NCBI RefSeq assembly: GCF_042453785.1
Contig: NC_091677.1
Location: 29,699,501 to 29,763,500 of the forward strand
Length of the DNA: 64,000 bases
Origin: Malus domestica
Lineage: Eukaryota > Streptophyta > Magnoliopsida > Rosales > Rosaceae
Direction of reading: 5' to 3'
Positions 23,387 to 35,110 of this stretch are shown in pieces. Each line of letters begins with the position of its first letter. Positions within the stretch are counted from its first letter, which is position 1. Below the pieces are notes generated by a model. The model saw nothing but the letters and a program-made list of their open reading frames with translations. It was not told the DNA's origin and made no database searches. Position numbers and translations under genes: made by a program.

Positions 23387-24642
23387 AACTAAGGTATTTC
23401 ATCAAGCATACAAAAAGAGAGACAATAAAGACAAATACGATAGAAGTAAGAGGAGAAGGTTGTAGTTTAATTTGCTTAGTCATTTATAAGATTCAATACA
23501 ATACAAAACCAATTATACACGAAGTTTTTAAGTTGTTAGAATCAAAAGCAATCGATGATCCCATGCTAGCTCACCAGTGGCCTTAGTTTTAGCTAAGAGT
23601 CATGATGATTCTAGAAATTCCCACCGCTTGGAATCGAGCTGGAAAATGTAATTCGTAGTTTATCTTTGTGTGAAGTTGAAAAGCCCTTCTTTGTAAGTTG
23701 AAAACAACTCACATAGGCGCACCAGCTGTTGGTCCACATAAATAGAAATCACACCAATTGGTCTTCAACCCAAAAATAAAATAATAATTAATTAAATAGA
23801 TAAAGCCAACGTGATTAGGAAGACTAAAACATAATGAACGTGTTAAGACCTTGTCAAATTCAACTTTTTACCAACACACGTCTTTATACTTGTAAATTAC
23901 AAAAGTATGGTAATTTAGCTCCAAATAATTTGAATGAACCACTAGCAAATATAAATAATAGGGTAACAAATGTCATAGCTACGTGTCTTTCGGCGAGTTC
24001 ACAACTAATTTATTCATCTACCTTTATGGTGTAAATATATAGGACTGGATCAAACACTTATTGAAAATGAAAAAGGCTCTTCTGCTTAGAAATAAAATGT
24101 TCTTGTAAATCCTTACTCCCATTGGACCATTTGTATCTATATGCATTAGAATTCCAATTCATAGAGATCTCAGTTCGAAATATAAAAATAAGATCGATAC
24201 ATGGGCAAGACCAAGACATCGTAACTGACAAATAACCAGAACCCATTTATCTCCAAAAATATGACGAAAACACATTTACAGATGAATACACCAATCTATA
24301 TCACCGATAAGTTTTTATACAGACTCTTCCTGGTGATTACCAGAAAAATCAAGACCCATCTTAATATTACAACAGAGCAAAAGGCTTTAAACATATACAA
24401 GCCCTTTCTCCAGAACACAAGGCTTGACAGTTTGACACTCTCTCGTGATGTTCCATCACGATACTTGTAGATATTAGCAACTTAGATGATCATCGACGAC
24501 AACAAACGCTATATACAGTACTAGTAGATCTCAATTTCTGCAAAAAATTGTCAAAATTCGCTCTTCTTGATAAGTCCGCTGTACTTGTGAGCTATGGTGG
24601 CTTTAGCTTTCCTTCTTATATGTACACTTACTTTGATGAAGT
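23387..24642. other. Non-coding sequence downstream of the 174-aa gene, copy B
   Basis: Equivalent of 325-1584 with minor base changes and small indels. No gene recognised. Confidence 0.45.
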
Positions 24643-25527
24643 TTAGGCAAATGCTGGGATGCGGGAGTTTTGGCGATCCCTATTGAGACAATCAAATCCC
24701 TCTACTCTAACTGCAGCAGGTTTAAGCCCATACTTCACTCTCACACAACCTGCTTTGCGTGGCGACGATAAAGTTGATGGAGATGGAACAGGCAATGCCG
24801 AAACAGGAGTGGTCTTCTCATCTCCAAATCGAGCATCTTGAATTAATGGGTTAGCAGCCCTACTGGGAGGAGAAACGCAAAAATATGGGGGCGATAAGGC
24901 AACCTCGGTAGATGATTGCTCCAACCCATAACCCTCCTGTAGATGCCAACATGTTAGCCAATCGTAATATCATAACATCAAGTACAAAACAATAACATCA
25001 CCATGGTTGAAGTCATTTCGGAAAAAAATATTATACAGAAATACTGTTTGTGCAACAGATATCTACACAATTTACCATACAAGAAAAAGCAAAACGCTCA
25101 AGATCAAATAGCTTGCAGCTCCAAATTTGATGCATCACTTAAACGTATATGTGCATGAACTGAATCCATATCATCATTGGAAATAACAAGTTTACCTTCC
25201 TGAGAATAAGGTCCAGAAGGTCTGCCCCAGCCTTTGAGTCGCATAACTCGGGTTGATGACTGCTAATTTGCAAAGATGAGAAAATACATGTTATCACCTA
25301 TAAATAAAGCATAATAACCAACGTAAGGTGGAAGGGACAACACTGGAGAAGTAAAAGTACCTCATCTGCCATCTCAAGGGCATAATGGGGTTGTTAGACA
25401 AAATCCCGACTCGCCTGGGCTTGGGGCAAACCACAGGCTCCTTGGTGTCAGACATCAAGGCAGGACCTCTGATGCCTTCACAGCCCACGAAAGAGGCGTT
25501 CTGCTGCTGAACATTGAAATGGTTCAT
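24643..25527 (-). CDS. Plant-specific protein of unknown function, 174 aa, copy B, promoter-less
   Basis: Same three-exon structure as 1585-2470, with the start ATG at 25527 and the stop at 24643. The frame is intact for 174 aa, with N87T and A120T relative to copy A. The coding splice sites are unchanged. However, the leader intron is cut at the point equivalent to 3109 in copy A, so the leader donor, leader exon and upstream promoter are gone, replaced by sequence that in copy A lies 1.2 kb further up. The gene is therefore probably silent or driven by a new start site, despite its intact coding sequence. Confidence 0.8.
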
Positions 25528-26149
25528 TTTCGAAACCGTTCCTGTTCCACAAAAGAACGCCTGTCCATTATAACACAGCACCACCAAAGAAAAACACGAA
25601 TCAGATCAACTTTCCCATCAATCTTCCAGATCCAAGGAAAACCTTAAAATTGTTCATCTTACACACTGAACCTCATTTTAATTGGAAAACAAAAGTTACC
25701 CAAATTATTAATCAAAGTCACACACACACATATGTTCTGTAGAAACGAGCTAATAATTTGATTAAGTTTACTAAATCAGAAACAAACACAGAACAAAATC
25801 AATCCCAGAAACTTTATCCCCCCTCTAAATTGTTTGATTGATCATTCTCTACTTTCTTGGACTTTCTAGGCAACCAAACAGGAAGATAGAAAATTTCACA
25901 TCTAATATATCACACCTCCGCGAAAACGGAGATTTCCTCCGTTACATACACCAATTCGAGAACAAAACACCCCAAAAGGCCGTAACTGCTCACATAAAAA
26001 AAAACCCAAGCTGAGACGGTTTCGATTTCCTCTGAATCGCCCAAAATCGCATCAGAATCAGGGGTTTAAAATTGGTTTTGCGAATAGTAAATACAGCTCA
26101 ACCCGATTTTGCAAAACAATATTCGACCACAAAATTCTTCAGTCTTCCA

Positions 26150-26180
26150 CAAATTACAAAAGATATTATTATTACATAAA
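26150..26180. other. Deletion junction in copy B
   Basis: Sequence equivalent to 3109 of copy A (AAAAGATAT) is joined to sequence equivalent to about 4340 (TATTATTACATAAAGC). Both parental ends contain ATAT, a four-base microhomology. The loss is about 1233 bp and includes a MITE and two SINE-like repeats. Confidence 0.85.
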
Positions 26181-27712
26181 GCTATATATAATGATCATTT
26201 ATTACTTTCATGCAAGTTGCTCTTCTACACACAAAAAATATACTCAAAACACGAGTCATCATACCACATGATACAAGTTGATGGTCACTTAAAAAAACTT
26301 TTGTCCACTTATATTATAATACATAATTTATCAGCTTGTGTTCCAAATATGTGATAGAAGTTCTCATTCCATACTAAACCAGTTGGTTGTTAGTTTTGTA
26401 CTTGACCCACGATGACTATCTTAAAAGCAATAAACTAAAACGATCTCCATGACTTATAAGGATTTGAAAATGATATCGTTGTCGTTCAACACTTGAACTT
26501 TCAACCCAAAGTTGCGTGCGTGCCAAAACCTTCCCACTAATAAATCGACCAATTTCCTTTTTTTTCTTTTTATTGCGTGTCATAATATAATTGTGATAAG
26601 TTTTATTTTTTATTTTTTAATAACCGATATTATTTATATTAAGAGAGGAGGTGGACTTAGCCTCATAATGAATTAGCAATAATATGGTTCAAACTCGTCT
26701 TTAACGAAAATCGAATCTAAGACCTCTCACTCACGTATGAAGAAGAATATCGATAAGCTTTTTAACTCGAGTGTTAATACGTGGTGTATCAAATTGTGTT
26801 TCAAATCCATTAAAACGTTTATCTCTAATTAGATCGCATCTCCAACACTGCATTCAACACTTGCTCTTTAAATTAATTAATAAACAAAAATATTCTACTC
26901 TTATCACATTTTCCTTACTACTTTTATATCATTGTGAGACTCATATATGTTGATGAACTTTATCTTTATTAGGAAGCTGATGCAAACATGGTTGAAAAAT
27001 ATAGTAAGTGTATATTACTTTTAAGAGTAATGTCAGAGGAGATTCTCTCAAAAGTGTAACATTTTATGGACTCCTCATGTTTTTGCCACAATGTTTTGCA
27101 ATAATGACACGAGAATTGACATTAAATTATGAGGTAACATAGAGTCCACATCAAGTCTCACTTTAAGAAAGCCTGTTTAACATTTCTCTCCTTTTTTTTT
27201 TTTTTGAACAAACACTATTATTTATACTAGGGGTGGGCTTAGCCTCATAATTGACTAACAATAATGTGGTTTGAATTTTTCTTTAACGAGAATCACTAAA
27301 ACCTATCACTTACAGATGAAGATGAATATCATTGGATTGTAGTACTAAGTGGCGTTTACTTTTAATTATTTTAATTTTTCTATGGTCAATATTCCCATTT
27401 GCTTTTAGCCAAAAAAAAAAAAAAGTCCTATTTGCTTCCTCCTTTCCGGGCCCTTCATTTACTTGGAGTAATTATTAATCATTACTTTTGAACAGAATCC
27501 CAGATGGCGTTGAAACTCGGCTAGCCATACAGTCGCCACCCTTTCCTCCCTTCCCGGAACAATTGAGCTTCCTTCCTTCCTGCTCCAATTCATATCTCAT
27601 TTGGTTGCTCTCGTTTCCAACTCTTACAAGAAACTCCAACGTTTCAGAGCTGAGGGCGGTCAGCTTTTGTTTCCGAATTACAAAGAGGAGGAAGAGCACG
27701 GAGGCAGCAGCA
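26181..27712. other. Intergenic region between the 174-aa gene and lipase B
   Basis: Matches 4342-5888 of copy A. Contains two reverse SINE-like repeats (about 26613-26780 and 27190-27352, each with T-rich reverse tails) and the lipase upstream region. No gene seen. Confidence 0.6.
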
Positions 27713-30700
27713 ATGGCGCCCAAGAAGCGGCAGCTGCCAGGCGTCGACGAGAAACTGCAGAAGCTTCTGGATGCAAACATGGATGAAGCTCCCGCCAGAA
27801 GGCGGGCTCGTGAGGCCTTCAAGGAAATTCAGCTTGGGATTGACCATATTCTATTCAAGGTATTTTGTTTCTTTAATCCATTCGGCTGTTTTGCTTTGTC
27901 TGTTTATTTATGGTATTCATAAACTGAACTTTTTATTTTATTATTTTTTGTGGGGCTGTTTTAGTTAGATTGAGTTGTTGCGTAGCCAAGTTCGCTAGTG
28001 CAGCGTGATTGCCCTGCACGCAACGTCGAATCCCGCGTAGTTTAGATTAGTTTAGAATATGGCTCAAAAAATTCGTGCAAGTTGTGATTTGAGAGAGTGT
28101 AATTAGGTTTTGTGGTGGGTTGATGATGATTTACACTGAAACTTTTAAATAGGTCAATGACAGTAAGTGGTTGGGATGAATGGATGAACTATTTTTCGAC
28201 GTAAATTTGTTTTCTTTACATTGACATAATTACTGCTGCTCAAAAAATTTGTCCCTGAGTTTGATTTTTAGTTCAGTCTTGCAGTACACACGGCAGCACG
28301 AACCGATACTGAAACTTGCTATTTATACTATTTTGCTTTGGTTTTTTTGGTCATGTTTCTTAAATGGTATTTCGAGTTCAGGATGTTATGTAATTGTTAG
28401 GGTGACATTGCAGACATTTTGTAATACATGCTTGGAAGATTTTCTTAGTGATGTTTATTGTTTTACTTTTTGGTTAATTTGCAGACACCGACTGATGGAT
28501 TGAAAATGGAGGAGGTAATAACTCTTTTATGAGGGTAATCAACTTGCATTTTTATTTCATTCGTTCATATGTAAACTAGGAGTAGCCTAAATTGAAGGAA
28601 ATATGAGAAAAAATCGGTTACGGTGGATTGGACATGTGCAAAGAAGGCCTACTGATGCTTCGGTTAGAAGATGCAACTACGGGACAGAGGTTAGGGCCGA
28701 AGGGGTAGAGGAAGACCTAGGAAAACTTTGGAAGAGACTCTAAGAAAAGACTTAGAGTACTTTGATCTAACGGAGGACATGACACAAAACCGAGCGCAAT
28801 GGCGTTTTAGGATTCATATAGCCGACCCCACTTAGTGGAAAAAGGCTTTGTTGTTGTTGTTGTATATGTCATTTCAAGTTTCCCCGCTTTCCTATAATTA
28901 AGTTTAGGGGCATTTTGATACAGGCGCCTCGTTTTTTAATTTTTTAGACTAAACATACACTCCTTTTGAAAATTTGATCAAACATTTTCCTAAAATTTTG
29001 GTTATTAATTTCAGTTCCTATTATCCCTATTATCCCTATATTTATGCATTTATTAACCATCTCCTGGGCATTTCGTTTTTTTTTTCCTATTATCCCTATA
29101 TTTATGCATTTATTATCCATCTCTATGCATTTTTTATTGTTTTTTTATAATATTTACTTCTTCTTTTTTTGTGAATATAGTAGAATATTTATAAAAAAAA
29201 TTGTCAAATTTTATTATTTAGAAGACCCAACACATAGTAAAGATTTGTTTGATTATATACCTACGTCTAGTTACCTATAATATGGACACATTTAGTTTTA
29301 TAGTGGATTTGATTTTTTGTATTTCTTGGTACATTTGGAATGTAAATGTACCAAAAGGGTTATCTGATAGAGGCATTTGGTTTTGTGGTACATTTGAGAT
29401 TTTGTTCATTTGGTCTTTTGGTACAATAGGAATCTAAACGTACCAACAGGATTACCTAACAATGGACACATTTGGTTTTATGGTACATTTGAAATTTTGG
29501 TACATTTGGTTTCTCTGTATATTTGAAATCTAAACGTACCAAAAAGGTTATATAACAATGGGTACATTTGGTTTTATGATACATTTGGTTTCTCGGTACA
29601 TTTAAAATCTAAACGTACCAAAAGTCGATACTTTTGTTCTCAAATGTACCATAAGTTTTAAGTATATTTTTAATATATCTATACATGAAAAAAATATGTA
29701 TTGAAGACTTTTTATTGATACAATTTTAATAGAAAGAGTATTGTTTTTTAAATACTGATAATAAGGAAATGAAGAATTAGTTAATTAATTTTTTATTTTA
29801 TTTTATTAAAAAAATGTCATTTAATGCTCAGAATGGGATTGAGGAAATTAAATTCCTATATTATAGGCAATTAGTTGCTAAGCTACCTTATGCCTATATA
29901 TAAATGCATTTAAATTAATGACATGGAAATTAAATAAATAGAAAATTATTGAGGTGGCAATTGATTGAAGCACCTTAATCAAATCTTTAAAAGGGATGAA
30001 TGTTTAATCTAAAAACTATAGAAAATATGTAGGGCATTCTAATTTTCCCTTAAGTTTAAGCGATCATGTATAATGCTAGGATACGTTATTCAAATGCATT
30101 GGGCCTCCCTCTTTAGATTTCCGAAGTTTCTGCTCTCTACTTTTCGTATGAAGATGATCGCATCATATTCTATTGTGTAGTCATATGAGGTGAACTCCAG
30201 GGGATTGAAAATATTCTGCAAGAGTTGGCTTCCAGCGACATCTCGTCCCAAAGCAATAGTGTGTTACTGTCATGGCTACGGGGTTACTTGCACTTTTTTC
30301 TTTGAAGGCATGTAACCTGTGATCAGAGTATTTGCTGACCAAATTTCTGTGTTTAACATGCTTCTTTGTGGAACCTAATCATTTCATGATATCTGCAGGA
30401 ATTGCGAGGAAGTTGGCATCAAATGGTTACGGAGTTTTTGCAATGGATTACCCTGGCTTTGGTCTCTCAGAAGGTCTACATGGCCATATTCCCAGCTTTG
30501 ACAGACTTGTAGATGATGTCATTGAGCATTACTCAAAAGTCAAAGGTGTGCTGAATAAGTTATTAACTTTCTTGTTTGAACTTTCTAAGGTGAGAAATTG
30601 TTGTACCATATTGGTCCTTCAAACCTGCACCGCGTTTGGAACTGAGAAGCATGAACCTGAAAATCTGATTGTCAGATGAACTCTAATGGTGTGTTTGGAC

Positions 30701-33303
30701 GAGAGATTTCCAAGTACAAAGGGATTAGGATACATTAGTAAGAAATGCACTAGAAAACGTTAGATAGAGGGATTGAAACTGCAGTACATGGGCATTACAA
30801 AGCCACTACACAAAGGATTTTGAAACGACTCGTTTCAAGTAGTCAATTATAAATGCCTCGTGCACTGCGTCTAGCATTTCAATCTATCTAATATTTCGCA
30901 GTGCATTTCTTTCTAATCTAGCATAAATCCCTTGGTAGTTGGTATTTGTAGCCTGTACGCATCTTGTCAACCTCACCACGCTGCCTTGACCAATATTCGG
31001 GATAGTATTGTGATCATTTACTAGTATAAAAAGGCACAGTTGCAGAGAATTTGACAGGAGAGCATCTATTATAAAAAATGCTCCCCTTCGCAGAGATGTT
31101 GGGAGTAGAGAGGGCAAGGGAAAATTTCTCAACTACTTTATTTGACTATTAACGGTTGATAACAAATGCAATGAGGGCAAATTTTGTGTCAAGTTAACTT
31201 AACATACGAAAAATCAATTTGCTCTCTCATGCCCTCATCCAGCCCACAAGAATAGCAGTGATGTGAAAAAAACGAATTCAGGGAAAAAAATTTCTTCTGA
31301 ATTACTGTAGCTCTTCTCAGCTACTTATTCTTTTGTACTTTGCATCTGAAATAGGGAATTGAACTCCTTGGCTGGTGATAGATCCTTTGCTTTATTTCCC
31401 ATCCGACAATCAAGTGATAGAGACTAAAGGATCTGTACACAATTTATTATGCTGTATATAATGTCTGGTCTGTCTATTCAAACAAGAAATATACAAAATG
31501 GCATCTTCATTTCAATATATACATGCTTTGGTTTGGACCGCAGAGCAGCCTGAGTTACGTGGGCTCCCGACCTTTCTCTTTGGACAGTCCTTGGGTGGAG
31601 CTGTAGCACTGAAGGCTCACCTAAAACAACCTAGTGCATGGAATGGCGCAATACTAGTTGCACCGATGTGCAAGGTAAGTGTTAGCATTAGGAGCAATGT
31701 TTTCCATTGGTTTTTACCTTCTTTTACTAAATGGTGGACATTCTCCATTTTATTTTTTGTTTTTGTAGATTTCGGAGGACATGGTTCCACCATGGATACT
31801 AACACAAATCCTGATTGGTGTGGCTAAGTTCCTTCCAAAGAAAAAATTGGTTCCGCAAAAGAATCTGGCTGAGGCAGCATTTAAAGACTTGAAGAAAAGA
31901 GAAATGGTTAGTCTTTTCTTTGATGAATAATTTCAAGCAGTAAAAAATTAAAAATATGGAAGGTCTGAATCATCTGATGTTCATAAGATGGGTGGTAAAC
32001 TGTGGCTGACAAGTTGTTCATTATCCTGAATGTAGACAGCCTACAATGTTATTTCCTACAAGGATAAACCACGCCTGCAGACTGCTTTAGAAATGCTCCG
32101 AACTACTGAAGAGATAGAACGCCGATTGGAAGAAGTATGCCAATCCATGACTCCTCTTTTATTACAGTTAATTTCTAAATCAACTGAATCACCATTTTAA
32201 TATTCTTTGATTGCATCAAGTTCTATCCAGTATATTCAGTGTGAACCTTTTCCCTTAATAAGTAACGCCTATTGCTGCATATTCCTAATCTCTTCTTTGT
32301 TCTTTGAGGCCGTTAACAGTTCAGGCGTCTACATAACTAGGTGGTAATTCTTATTAAGCTGAATCCTCGGATGTTTGGTTGGATCTGAATTTGAAATAAC
32401 TTTAACTCAGTACAGTTTGACTGGATTACAAATTCAAAGAAGAAATAAAAAACGACTTTAATATTTTCATATACAACCTACAGCTCTTGTAGATCGTGAT
32501 TTGTGATACGAAGTAGCACAAGACAAATACACCACATTTCCATGGACCATTGGTGATGTGTTTTCGTAGAAACCATTCTTCTGTATCCAGCTTGACATAA
32601 CCCTATTTGGTTCAGCTTTGGCTTAGTGAAATTTCCGGTTGGGCTTCATTTCTTTTAGACCAATGAAAATCGATGGTATTGCACTCAGAACAGACCTGAG
32701 TCTTGCTTGTAGACCCCTATTTAACTCTAGAACCAAGACGTACTACTACTTAGGACCTTCACAGCCAGTAAATCTATGCTATTATCTTTCTGTCAACAAA
32801 GCCCTATACATCTTTATGAAATTTCCGGTAGATTCAATATATGTTAGTGAAACGCAAAACTGTATGAAAGTTGGTAGTTTCTTATCATTTCAGGATGGTG
32901 CTGGGGACTGGACAACGGTGTTAGTTGACTGTCTTTTCAACAAATACACAAATTTATTTGAAATTTCAGATATTATGTTTTACCCGAAAAGTTCAGTTGA
33001 TTTCAGTATAATTTAGCAGCAGTAGCACATAGAATTCTAACTTTATTGGGTCACTTATATTAAATCTCATTCCAGGTCTCTCTTCCATTATTAATCCTGC
33101 ATGGAGAGGCTGATATTGTAACTGATCCATCTGTAAGTAAGGCCCTGTATGAGAAAGCAAGCAGTTCCGACAAGAAGCTCATCCTTTACATGGATGCATG
33201 GCATTCCCTTCTGGAGGGTGAGTCAGATGCAATGATAAATCGAGTTTTTAGCGACATCCTTTCATGGCTTAGTGAGCACAGTGAAAAATTAACAGGCAGC
33301 TAA
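27713..33303 (+). CDS. Monoacylglycerol lipase-type alpha/beta hydrolase, 348 aa, copy B
   Basis: Eight exons: 27713-27859, 28485-28514, 30181-30307, 30399-30545, 31544-31674, 31769-31906, 32036-32134 and 33076-33303. The frame is open for 348 aa. By eye, the only amino-acid change from copy A is D94V, directly after the oxyanion motif HGYG (GAT to GTT). One synonymous change lies in exon 2. S166, D286 and H316 remain. Intron 3 keeps its GC donor. Intron 2 is 1152 bp longer than in copy A because of a MULE-like insertion. The upstream 1.5 kb is nearly the same as in copy A, so expression could be similar. D94 is well conserved among plant relatives as I recall them, so activity or substrate choice may differ. 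Confidence 0.92.
28572..28863 (+). mobile_element. LINE 3' fragment in lipase B intron 2
   Basis: Equivalent of 6748-7039, with the same (TTG)n tail and a few substitutions. Inherited through the duplication. Confidence 0.85.
28907..30049. mobile_element. MULE-like non-autonomous element in lipase B intron 2
   Basis: A 1143-bp insertion absent from copy A, flanked by a perfect 9-bp duplication TTAAGTTTA (28898-28906 and 30050-30058). The uninterrupted single TTAAGTTTA site is visible in copy A at about 7074-7082. The ends are imperfect inverted repeats: left GGGGCATTTTGATAC, right in reverse GGGAAAATTAGAATGCCC. Further inward both carry TTTTTAGA(C/T)TAAACAT. The 9-bp target duplication and long diverged ends fit Mutator-like elements. 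No transposase frame. The inside holds a degenerate tandem repeat (29280-29660). Confidence 0.85.
29280..29660. repeat. Degenerate tandem repeat inside the MULE-like element
   Basis: Imperfect repeats built on 'ggtacatttggtttt' and 'aaacgtaccaaaa', which are partly inverted with respect to each other (GGTAC/GTACC), with intervening 'aatggacacatttgg'. The period varies by copy. No coding potential. Confidence 0.6.
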
Positions 33304-35110
33304 CTTCTCCGTGCGCATTTGTGAGCACCCGCATTCATGTTCTTGACGTGTGTTTCAGAAAAGGGGTAGGGGGGGGGGGGAAGAAAAAGGAGCACTGGAT
33401 GCGTCTATTGTGAATATGCAGACTCTTTGGTGAATAACATTGGATTATTGTATTATTTATGGCACACTGCAAACTCTATTCCTCCATTTTCATACGAGAG
33501 GCTGGAGCTTTTGAAATTTGCTTTCCTCTTGCTTGGTGAATGAAATTCTCACTTTTTTTTCTAGAAGTTGCGTAGCACTGAAGCCACATCCGCCTATAAG
33601 ATTATGGTTAGTTTAATTGCTGGTTGATTTAATTAAAACTGGAATTTCATTTTATCAGAACCTGTTCAATATGGTTTGTATTTTATGGTAGCTTTGAGGA
33701 ACGAAGGACCTGTTCAATTTATGAATTGTCATTTTTCTTCCTTTCTTTGGTCCACTCAGAAAGGTAAAAACAAACGCAGTACAAGCGGGCTGCAGGGAAT
33801 GGTAACTTTCGTAGCCAGGAATGAGTTGCATACCAATTTACCAAATGGTGAGTCACACGATGGTGGTCAGGAGAGGCTGAATGCCTCTGAGTCACGATGA
33901 TGGCTAAGGGGAAGGCTTGTGGCTAGGGGCAAGCTGTTGAATCACACGTTCTGAGTTTGATTCTTATTGCTGGTAAATCATATGATAATGCCCAAAAAAG
34001 ACTGAAATACCTATGTGAATTTTTTTAACACCTGAAAGAATGGACTGCAGTCCCAAAACCACAAACTATCCACAAACTAGTCCTATAAATAAATAAAAAG
34101 TATTCATAATATTTTGCTTTTTATATTAGCACCCCACAAAATTTTGAATGCACCTCACATTAAAATTTAATATTAAATTACTTATTTACCCTACTAAGCA
34201 ATGGTAATTTTGACCTTATTAGGTTTATAAAAAAAAAAATTCTAAATACACCCCAAATCACTTTTAACATATTATTTATCTTCTTTAACTATCAAAATCT
34301 CTCCGACCCTCCATTGTTGAACAAAACCCTAATCAATGAAACTACAAACATGTTGATTGAGAAAAATTATTTTTGATGAATAAAACATGAAATCGATGTT
34401 TCGGAAGCTTCACATGAGGTAAGACTTCATATTCTTTATTGTTTTAGTGATTTTGACGACATCGATAATTATTTAATCTTGTTTTTGCTGCATTATTCAA
34501 GCTTCTATTTTCATATTCATCTTTTAGGGATCACAGGGGATTACATAAAGAATTAAACACCTAAAATTACCACCAAATATTAAAAACAGACAACATGAGT
34601 TTTAATGGTGGAATTGAGAACAACCCACATATGCTTTAAATCTTAGGCGACATTTTTTGTCAAAATTCCAGTCGGCATTTTTTGTCCAAATTAAAAGCTT
34701 TATAAGATTTGAGAATGTGGGGTGTATAGAAAATATGGGGTGCATGTAGAAAATATAAGGTGTATATTGAAAATGTGAGGTGTGAGGGTATTATGGGGAA
34801 GCACGTGGGGTGTATTAAGATAATTTTCCATTGAAAAAGCAAATATGAGGTGTATTAAATATGTGAAGTTTATTCAACAATTTGTAGATTATTAATATAA
34901 TAAGCCCTTAATTTTTCTCTTTGACGGTTAATTATTAGTTTGGGATATGGTTGCAGTCTCGTTCAAGATGAAAGGTAGGACTAGTTTGGTATTGCTGTGC
35001 TTTGAAAAAAAAACTACTTCTGTTATGATGTGAGAATAAACTCATTTTTTGCTACTTCACATTCTTCTTTTACCTAAAACTATGAAAATAATTAATTTTT
35101 AACACCTTTA
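33304..35110. other. Lipase B 3' UTR and downstream sequence
   Basis: Equivalent of 10328-12141. It includes the shorter G run (about 33370-33380), the conserved but unrecognised 74-codon frame (33676-33900) and the putative TIR element (about 34043-34959). No gene called. Confidence 0.45.
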
